This document shows, in pieces, positions 8,720 through 13,349 of a DNA stretch of 16,225 bases. The position numbers were made by a program, and so were the translations under genes. The stretch lies in assembly GCA_030377945.1 (NCBI GenBank), contig JAUCGD010000061.1:1-16225 (forward strand), read 5' to 3'. The notes under the pieces were generated by a model. That model did no database searches, had not been told where the DNA came from, and saw nothing but the letters and a program-made list of their open reading frames with translations. This DNA is from Desulfobacterales bacterium HSG17 (GTDB lineage Bacteria > Desulfobacterota > Desulfobacteria > Desulfobacterales > Desulfococcaceae). Within the stretch, counting starts at the first letter, position 1. Each line of letters begins with the position of its first letter.

Positions 8720-8783
8720 GATTGCTATCTCCGTTTCAGCTTTATCCAGGATTTCATATTCAGAAACCTCTTAATTCATTCAG
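8231..8783 (-). repeat. Tandem duplication unit, copy 1 (J-protein tail plus ATPase fragment)
   Basis: This 553-base segment runs from the LNELRGF codons of the J-protein gene through the leader into the ATPase fragment. It aligns without net length change to 9801-10353, also 553 bases. The leader between the two genes (TGAATA-GAAATCC to AAAGCTGAAACGGAGATA) is nearly identical in both. Confidence 0.75.
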
Positions 8784-9482
8784 GTTTTTTTTTGCAATTT
8801 CACCGATTTCACCAAAAGGTGCTGTTTCCAATACCTGTTTAAAGCATTGAACAGCTTTGCTGTTTTCCCCGCGCTGGCGGTACAGCATTCCAAGATTAAT
8901 ATGGGCAGGCATGAAATATTCGCTTTTTTTTAATATCTTTTTATAGAAATGTTCAGCTTCGATAATTTTGCCTTTATTGTGATATTCCATAGCCTTATTA
9001 TACATATCCACAATATGGTTGCTGATTTCAATTTCAAAAACAGCTGTAACTCCCAGCTGGAAGAGTAAAAATATAATGGGTGCTTTGAGCAGTCCTATAA
9101 ATGAAATAGCCGCAGCCATTGGAAAAGATATGTCAAATAATGTTGTTCCTTTATACCTGATTTTTATGTCGGTAAAATCACCGTGGGTGATAATTTCCTT
9201 TAATATTTTTTTCAGATGTTTTCCCTGAACACTATATATATCTCCTGAATAATCTTTGAAATTACCGGTTTTAGCCTGGAAATTTTTCAGGGTTCTGTCA
9301 TAATCCTTACGGGATTCAGGGTCGGATAAAACCTTATATGCCTGATGAACCTGTCTGAATTTTTCACTGTCACCTTCAGATGTATCAGGATGATACTGCC
9401 TGGCCAGTTTCCGAAAAGCAGTTTTTATCTCTTCGTTTTTGGCGGTTTCCTTTATATTGAGAATGTAGTAGAAATTTTCCAT
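8760..9482 (-). CDS. J-domain, transmembrane and TPR protein
   Basis: This is a 240-residue protein. Residues 1-65 form a complete J domain with the HPD motif at 31-33 (ARQYHPDTSEG), preceded by helix II basic residues and followed by FRQVHQAYKVLSDPESRKDYD. The J domain is the part of DnaJ-family co-chaperones that stimulates the ATPase of Hsp70 (DnaK). Residues about 113-150 are hydrophobic and probably one or two membrane segments (FPMAAAISFIGLLKAPIIFLLF). Residues about 160-235 contain two TPR-like helical repeats (KAMEYHNKGKIIEAEHFYKK; AHINLGMLYRQRGENSKAVQCF). It has no Gly/Phe or zinc-finger region, so it is not DnaJ itself but a membrane-tethered J protein that would recruit Hsp70 to a partner bound by the TPRs. 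It ends NLNELRGF, the sequence found as footprints on both sides. The start lacks a strong ribosome-binding site. It is apparently intact, flanked by broken ATPase copies. Confidence 0.85.
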   Translation of the reverse strand: MENFYYILNIKETAKNEEIKTAFRKLARQYHPDTSEGDSEKFRQVHQAYKVLSDPESRKDYDRTLKNFQAKTGNFKDYSGDIYSVQGKHLKKILKEIITHGDFTDIKIRYKGTTLFDISFPMAAAISFIGLLKAPIIFLLFQLGVTAVFEIEISNHIVDMYNKAMEYHNKGKIIEAEHFYKKILKKSEYFMPAHINLGMLYRQRGENSKAVQCFKQVLETAPFGEIGEIAKKNLNELRGF

Positions 9483-9513
9483 AAATGTGATTTCAATTTT
9501 TATCGTTATTTTT

Positions 9514-9542
9514 CATGAGCAGTCTCATGTTTCCGACTGTTC
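9514..9542. other. Small palindrome upstream of the J-protein gene
   Basis: CATGAG-CAGT-CTCATG (9514-9529) is a perfect 6-base inverted repeat with a 4-base loop, 32 bases before the J-protein ATG. An overlapping alternative pairing is GAGCAGTC (9517-9524) with GACTGTTC (9535-9542). It could be an operator or an RNA hairpin; there is no T tract to make it a terminator. A palindrome this short can arise by chance. Confidence 0.25.
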
Positions 9543-9585
9543 GCTCGTTAAGGTGTTTCTTTTTTTACCCAAATTCCGTTGCAGA

Positions 9586-9696
9586 CTAAGACCTTTTTTC
9601 ATATTTTACTAACCGGGCCTCTTTATGACCGGCACTGCTCAACAGTACTTCAAGGTATGACCTTCCCAGGGGGCTAAATATAAATTTTTCAAGACA
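9586..9696 (-). pseudogene. Unidentified coding fragment, about 36 codons
   Basis: In a frame shifted relative to the overlapping fused fragment, there is an open stretch reading LEKFIFSPLGRSYLEVLLSS and then AGHKEARLVKYEKRS before TAG. Its composition (amphipathic helix, balanced charges) looks like the C-terminus of a real protein, and there is no start codon or ribosome-binding site. It may be a third piece in the composite downstream of ATPase copy 2. I do not recognise the family, and chance is possible. Confidence 0.3.
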
Positions 9697-10289
9697 TCAC
9701 CTATTTTTGCTGCCACGGTTTCCTGTCCTGCTTTTTCCACCCGTATATAAATTTTGCCTGATAACACAATTCCTGAAAAAGAAGCCAGTTGTTCGGGAAT
9801 ACAGATAAAATTATCCCAGTGGTTTCTATCGCTGTCATATTGTTTGTCATAATAGAGTTCAAGAAATCCTTGAATAAATTCTTTTGCAATAAGAACTGCT
9901 TTATGTTCGGACTGATATTTTAACAGGTGCTTTAATTGAATCTGTTTATTTTGATACATTAACGGGTCTTGATGGCAGTAAGCAATATACTGGCGGAAAA
10001 AAGTAGTGGCATATTCCATAAGAAATGCCCGCAATGTAATTTCTTCCCGCTTTACCTTGAAATAAAACGGTGCAACCCGGTATTCAGGCTTGAAAAACAC
10101 TGTATTTACCAGCCTGTCCAGCAAAACGGTTTTACCCATTCTGCGGGGTGCTATAATGGCTGTGCTTGGTGAGGCCATGCGCTGGATATTTTTTACCCAG
10201 GCATCCAAGTCTCGAAGGATTTCCACCCTGTCAGTAAATTCCTCGTATGCCAGCATTTCATCCACAGGAAATATTTTTTCATCGTACAT
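9639..10289 (-). pseudogene. AAA ATPase N-terminal fragment, copy 2, fused to foreign sequence
   Basis: The frame has 216 codons. Residues 1-173 are the start of a P-loop ATPase with an intact Walker A (APRRMGKT, Gly52-Lys53-Thr54) and continue to ICIPEQLASFSG, shortly before a Walker B strand would be expected. From about residue 175 the sequence changes to VLSGKIYIRVEKAGQETVAA, which resembles the actuator-domain region of P1B-type metal ATPases, not an AAA protein. From about residue 203 the frame ends in LYLAPWEGHTLKYC, of no recognisable family. GGAG precedes the ATG by 9 nt, as in copy 1. With no Walker B or C-terminal half it should not be a working ATPase. The composite structure suggests deletion or illegitimate joining after duplication. 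Transcription may still occur from the upstream genes. Confidence 0.7.
9684..9767 (-). pseudogene. Scrap of a P1B-type heavy-metal ATPase gene (actuator region)
   Basis: About 28 codons read VLSGKIYIRVEKAGQETVAA followed by KIGDVLKN. In P1B-type ATPases the actuator domain has this order: a Gly-containing strand, I-x-V, a Gly-x-(E/D)-T turn, then an Ala-x-Ile helix, just after the TGES loop. The TGES, CPx and DKTGT motifs are absent, so only this scrap survives. It is in frame with the preceding AAA fragment, possibly by chance. Confidence 0.6.
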
Positions 10290-10353
10290 GTTTGTTATCT
10301 CCGTTTCAGCTTTTTCCCGGATTTCGTATTCAAAACCCTCTTAACTCATTCAG
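9801..10353 (-). repeat. Tandem duplication unit, copy 2 (J-protein tail plus ATPase fragment)
   Basis: This 553-base partner of the segment 8231-8783 begins in LNELRGF-stop codons and continues through the shared leader into the ATPase fragment. Identity is highest in the leader and the first 320 coding bases and falls beyond that. Confidence 0.75.
10330..10353 (-). pseudogene. Footprint of a J-protein gene 3' end (LNELRGF-stop) upstream of ATPase copy 2
   Basis: CTG AAT GAG TTA AGA GGG TTT TGA encodes LNELRGF, as at the end of the J-protein gene, and is followed by the same leader as at 8760. Upstream of it the sequence no longer matches the J-protein gene, so a second J-protein copy has probably been lost up to this point. 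Confidence 0.6.
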
Positions 10354-10629
10354 CTGGCAGATATAATGGCCTGATACAGGACTGCAATCTTTGCAGCAAG
10401 CAGGGCAGAAAAAGGAGCGCCTAATCCGGCAAAACCCTTTTTGGCTATTTAGCGGGTGGACTCTTCCAGGGGTTTATCAAGCAGTGCCCGGTCAGTATAA
10501 TATCCGGTTTCACAGGTATGTATATCTTTTCCATTATCACCTAAGCAAAAGCCTGATGGCAAGACTGTCTTTTTCCAGAAGCTCCCTGGCCTTTTTTAAG
10601 TCTGCCAGATATTTTCTGTTTATTGTCAT
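10350..10629 (-). pseudogene. Decayed small gene in the 365-base gap before ATPase copy 2
   Basis: From an ATG at 10627-10629 a frame reads MTINRKYLADLKKARELLEK and ends after 30 codons at TGA (10537-10539). A neighbouring frame then continues the coding-like sequence (GDNGKDIHTCETGYYTDRAL, LDKPLEESTR). After an in-frame TAA at 10449-10451 it reads IAKKGFAGLGAPFSALLAAK and ends IAVLYQAIISAS-stop at 10350. The pieces together would make a protein of about 90 residues with a hydrophobic C-terminal helix, interrupted by one frameshift and one stop. Only AAAGG serves as a weak ribosome-binding site. I do not recognise the family. The stretch 10290-10654 otherwise holds only the J-protein footprint and leader. 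Confidence 0.35.
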
Positions 10630-10654
10630 TTGCTATGACCTTTGTTTTTCAGAA

Positions 10655-12226
10655 TCAGCACCCCACAACATGAATCTGCCTTTTCCCTGATTTTTCGGTC
10701 TTCCAAAACAGTTTTTTCTTCCATGAAATGCTCTTGCGCCGGTCAAAAACAATCAGCCAGCCTTCATTACATCCCAGGGTATCCATATATTCTGCCAACT
10801 GCTTTTTTCCCTGTTCATATGTTTTTATAGAATAGCGCAGCTTTATTTCCACCGGATATCTGTGCCTTTTGTAGTGAACGCACATATCCAGACGGCCCCG
10901 ACCTGATGCAAATTCCCTTGATATTCTTCCGCCTGCATTTATTACCCGCTGGAAAAAAGCCGTAAGAATCAGGTGCGGAGCTGCTTCCTTATACTCATAG
11001 CGTTCAATCCAAATGGCTGAATGTTCACGCCAGAACTGCTGGAAGTCTGTGAGAAGCCGGTTCATATCCAACCTGTTGTCATCTGTCAGATATGTGTCTG
11101 CACCCGGAGGATAGTCACGGTGATCCATTTCGCTCTGGGAACGAAAACTCAGGCCCCTGATGATGACTTCTGCATATATGGGATTTGCCGGAACCAATTT
11201 TTTATCGGATTTTCTTTCCCTTATCAGCCCCAGGTCTTTAGCATATTGATAATCATCATCCAGCAGATCGTATCCAGTGCTTTCCCCGGTTATCAGCGGC
11301 TCAATAACCTTTCTCACCCGGTCTTCTTTCAGCCGTTCCAGGAGGCTGTCAATGTGGGTATCCCGGCGGAAGATAATATTTCGGACAGCCTGTTCAGTAT
11401 GTTCCGGCAAAATCACGGAAGATATGTCAGATTCGAGAATTTCCTCAATTATCTCCGCTGCAACGGCATTGACCAGCCACGGTTGTCCCCAGGTATGAAA
11501 CCAGATATTATCAATGACTTGTTCTGAAAAGACATGACCGGTTTGTTTAGTATGCTGGGAATAGAGATAGATTATCTCCTCTTTTGTAAAATTACGCAAA
11601 GTCAGGATTTTTCTGACAATATTGAACGGGCTTGCGCTGCCCAGGGTGTTTTGATCCTCTCTTATTTTTGCCTTGTAGTCCCGGATATTTCTCATACCAA
11701 TGAGACCCACAGAGTGGACAAAGGGTATCCGGTTCCTGTTAACATAACCGTCACGAAGCTGACGTAGAAATGAAATCAAGGTCTCTCCTGCAAGACAATC
11801 AGCTTCATCAAAGAGTATGATAAGAGGTTTATCCAGTTTTTTGCAAAAATAGTAAAGCGACTTAACAAGAACATTATTAAAATCCGAGAAGTTTGCTTCC
11901 TGGGCAAATGGATATTTGTCTAATGCTTTATTGAACTCAATCTCTTTTATCAGATTTCTGACAACTGCCGGTATGCCTCTTTCCGCATCCCCGATGCCCT
12001 GTATGGATTCAAGAGAGCAATACAAAGTATAGTATTCTCCTGAAGCATTAAGGTTCTCAGTCAAATCCAGCAGAAGGGTTGTTTTTCCTGTCTGACGGGC
12101 TGCGTGGATAACAAAATACTGCTCCTGGGCAATAAGCTTTTTTATGCCCTTACAGCGTTCCTGGGCCGGAAGCATATAGTGCTTACCCGGGTGGCATGGG
12201 CCTGCGATATTGAAATATTTTTCCAT
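10655..12226 (-). CDS. AAA ATPase with C-terminal PD-(D/E)XK nuclease-like domain
   Basis: This is a 523-residue protein. Residues about 15-280 are an AAA-like P-loop domain: Walker A AARQTGKT at 42-50 and Walker B LIILFDEAD at 135-143, followed by a long Arg-containing segment. A winged-helix-like section follows (about 310-390, ending PANPIYAEVIIRGL). Residues about 395-510 look like a restriction-endonuclease fold: GRGRLD (Asp447), VEIKL (Glu460, Lys462) and a QxxxY-like QLAEY at 476-480. This matches the AAA-like ATPases with PDDEXK_9-type tails that are common and often multicopy in bacteria with large genomes. Their role is not settled; defence or mobile-element functions are often suspected. 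The start is 2 nt after the stop of the DUF697-like gene and is preceded by TAGGT only, so it is probably coupled to it. All key motif residues are present, so it appears functional. It is unrelated in sequence to the two truncated ATPases downstream. Confidence 0.83.
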   Translation of the reverse strand: MEKYFNIAGPCHPGKHYMLPAQERCKGIKKLIAQEQYFVIHAARQTGKTTLLLDLTENLNASGEYYTLYCSLESIQGIGDAERGIPAVVRNLIKEIEFNKALDKYPFAQEANFSDFNNVLVKSLYYFCKKLDKPLIILFDEADCLAGETLISFLRQLRDGYVNRNRIPFVHSVGLIGMRNIRDYKAKIREDQNTLGSASPFNIVRKILTLRNFTKEEIIYLYSQHTKQTGHVFSEQVIDNIWFHTWGQPWLVNAVAAEIIEEILESDISSVILPEHTEQAVRNIIFRRDTHIDSLLERLKEDRVRKVIEPLITGESTGYDLLDDDYQYAKDLGLIRERKSDKKLVPANPIYAEVIIRGLSFRSQSEMDHRDYPPGADTYLTDDNRLDMNRLLTDFQQFWREHSAIWIERYEYKEAAPHLILTAFFQRVINAGGRISREFASGRGRLDMCVHYKRHRYPVEIKLRYSIKTYEQGKKQLAEYMDTLGCNEGWLIVFDRRKSISWKKKLFWKTEKSGKRQIHVVGC

Positions 12227-12228
12227 AC

Positions 12229-12753
12229 CTATTTTTTTTTTTTGTTTTTCATTTCGGCGACCACTTCCTGACCTTCACGGAACATTTCTTCATAAAATGC
12301 CCTGGCTTTTTCTGGATCAAAAGATAGAAATGTTCCACCTTCTGCAAAATGGCGGTTGAATACCCTGCCAATGGCATATGTACAGGCTCCTGAAACGCCG
12401 GAAGCGCTGACTGCACCAAGGGTCTGACCGATTCCGGGAACCATTTTAGCAACGCTGAATGCAACAAGGGGACCCGCAGAGGCTGGAAAAGCCCCCCCGA
12501 TTAATGCACCTATTATGTTTTTTACCATATCTCTGGAAAAAGGGATATTATATAACTGGGCCAGTTTTCTCATCAAGTTTAACTGGATTCCGGCTACACC
12601 TGCAAAATCCAGAAACGGAATGGGAATTAGACCGACACCGAGGGAAACATAAACATGGTGCCTGATCAATTTATCTGCATTCATCTCAATTGTGTCTGTT
12701 TTCTCTTCTGGGGCATCTGTTTCACTGCCTTTTTCTTTTGTTTTTTCCTGCAT
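12229..12753 (-). CDS. DUF697-like membrane-associated protein, copy 2
   Basis: This is a 174-residue protein. Residues 1-26 are charged and low complexity. Residues about 27-145 match the DUF697 pattern seen alone or attached to GTPases: VSLGVGLIPIPFLDFAGVAG, a helix with MRKLAQLYNIPFSRD, then two Gly/Ala-rich hydrophobic stretches (IIGALIGGAFPASAG; VAKMVPGIGQTLGAVSASGV) that are probably membrane helices. It ends with TYAIGRVF, HFAEGGTF and a Lys-rich tail (KNKKKK). AGGAG lies about 7 nt before the ATG. It is a paralogue of the protein at 12863-13333; the two share the core order and the H-F-x-x-G-G-T-F motif. The biochemical role of the family is not established. It ends 2 nt before the ATPase-nuclease gene, and its last four Lys codons form an A12 run. 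Confidence 0.78.
   Translation of the reverse strand: MQEKTKEKGSETDAPEEKTDTIEMNADKLIRHHVYVSLGVGLIPIPFLDFAGVAGIQLNLMRKLAQLYNIPFSRDMVKNIIGALIGGAFPASAGPLVAFSVAKMVPGIGQTLGAVSASGVSGACTYAIGRVFNRHFAEGGTFLSFDPEKARAFYEEMFREGQEVVAEMKNKKKK
12232..12243 (-). other. A12 homopolymer before the DUF697 stop codon: possible slippage site
   Basis: On the coding strand twelve A residues (four Lys codons) directly precede TAG. Re-reading one base (-1 ribosomal shift, or one A added by RNA polymerase) gives AAA-ATA-GGT-ATG-GAA, which is in frame with the ATPase-nuclease gene and passes through its ATG. Such runs are known sites of transcriptional slippage in bacteria. The geometry is seen in the sequence; use of the site is inference. 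Confidence 0.4.
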
Positions 12754-12771
12754 TTTTTACTCCTGTTTTTT

Positions 12772-12860
12772 ACACCCCCCTTGCCCCCTCAAGGGAGGAA
12801 TTTTGAACAGCACAGCTTTGAAGTGCCTGAAAATCCCCCTTTGAAGGGGGCAGGGGATGT
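12772..12860. repeat. GC-rich imperfect inverted-repeat element
   Basis: The left arm (about 12772-12804: CACCCCCCTTGCCCCCTC then AAGGGAGGAATTTT) pairs with the right arm (about 12830-12860: AAAATCCCCC then TTTGAAGGGGGCAGGGGATG) around a central 25 bases. Each arm also folds on itself (CCCCTC-AAGGGAGG; CCCCCTTTGAAGGGGG). It fills almost the whole gap between the two DUF697-like genes. It resembles dispersed non-coding palindromic or MITE-like repeats. As RNA it could act as an attenuator or stabiliser between the two genes, but there is no clean T tract for a classical terminator. Confidence 0.65.
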
Positions 12861-12862
12861 TT

Positions 12863-13333
12863 TTAATTTTCTCTGTCTTTTAGTTTTGCAGCCTGTTTTT
12901 TTCCTTGTTTCAGCATTTCAGCATAATACTGTTTCACTTTTTCAGGAGCAAAGGTCAAAAAGGTTCCGCCTGACTCAAAATGTCGGATAAAAACCTTGCC
13001 TGTTGCATATGTGGATGCTCCGCATGCAGCCGGCATAGTGGCCATTCCGATTGTCTGCCCCAGCACCGGCACAAATTTAAGCGTACTTGCCAGAAAGGGC
13101 ATTGTATTGGTCAAAAAAAATCCGCCGATTAAGGATGTCAGTACTTTTTTTACTGCCTCTTTTAAAAAAGGTACTTTGTATAGATCGGCAATTTCCTTGA
13201 GCATACTGAGCTGAACAGCCATCAGACCGGCAATATCAGCCGCAGGAACAGGAATAAGTCCTAGCCCGGTCGAGGCCAGTGTATAGTTGTTGAGAATCCT
13301 GTCCAGTTTTTCTTTTGGTACTTCTTCGTTCAT
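12863..13333 (-). CDS. DUF697-like membrane-associated protein, copy 1
   Basis: The protein has 156 residues from the ATG at 13331-13333. A TTG nine codons earlier would overlap the stop of the upstream lipoprotein gene and is not needed; neither start has a strong ribosome-binding site. The core matches its neighbour: ASTGLGLIPVPAADIAGLMA at about 20-39, MLKEIADLYKVPFLKE at 44-59, hydrophobic Gly-rich helices at about 64-80 and 86-106, then STYATGKVFIRHFESGGTF and a Lys-rich tail. It is probably an inner-membrane-associated protein of unknown role. It follows the binding-protein lipoprotein gene by 16 nt, suggesting cotranscription, and is separated from the second copy by the inverted-repeat element. 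Confidence 0.78.
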   Translation of the reverse strand: MNEEVPKEKLDRILNNYTLASTGLGLIPVPAADIAGLMAVQLSMLKEIADLYKVPFLKEAVKKVLTSLIGGFFLTNTMPFLASTLKFVPVLGQTIGMATMPAACGASTYATGKVFIRHFESGGTFLTFAPEKVKQYYAEMLKQGKKQAAKLKDREN

Positions 13334-13349
13334 AGTTAAAACTGTATTA

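Noticed and set aside
8231..10289. CRISPR, retron or insertion sequence as the cause of the repeated segments
   Set aside because: There are only two 553-base coding copies plus short footprints, with no regular spacers, reverse transcriptase, transposase or terminal inverted repeats.
11021..11527. 168-codon open frame on the plus strand opposite the ATPase-nuclease gene
   Set aside because: The minus-strand protein has clear Walker and PD-(D/E)XK motifs across this stretch; the plus-strand translation has none and looks like an antisense shadow.
12772..12860. Rho-independent terminator between the DUF697-like genes
   Set aside because: The structure is a long imperfect repeat without the compact stem plus T tract expected; the nearby T-rich bases are weakly positioned.
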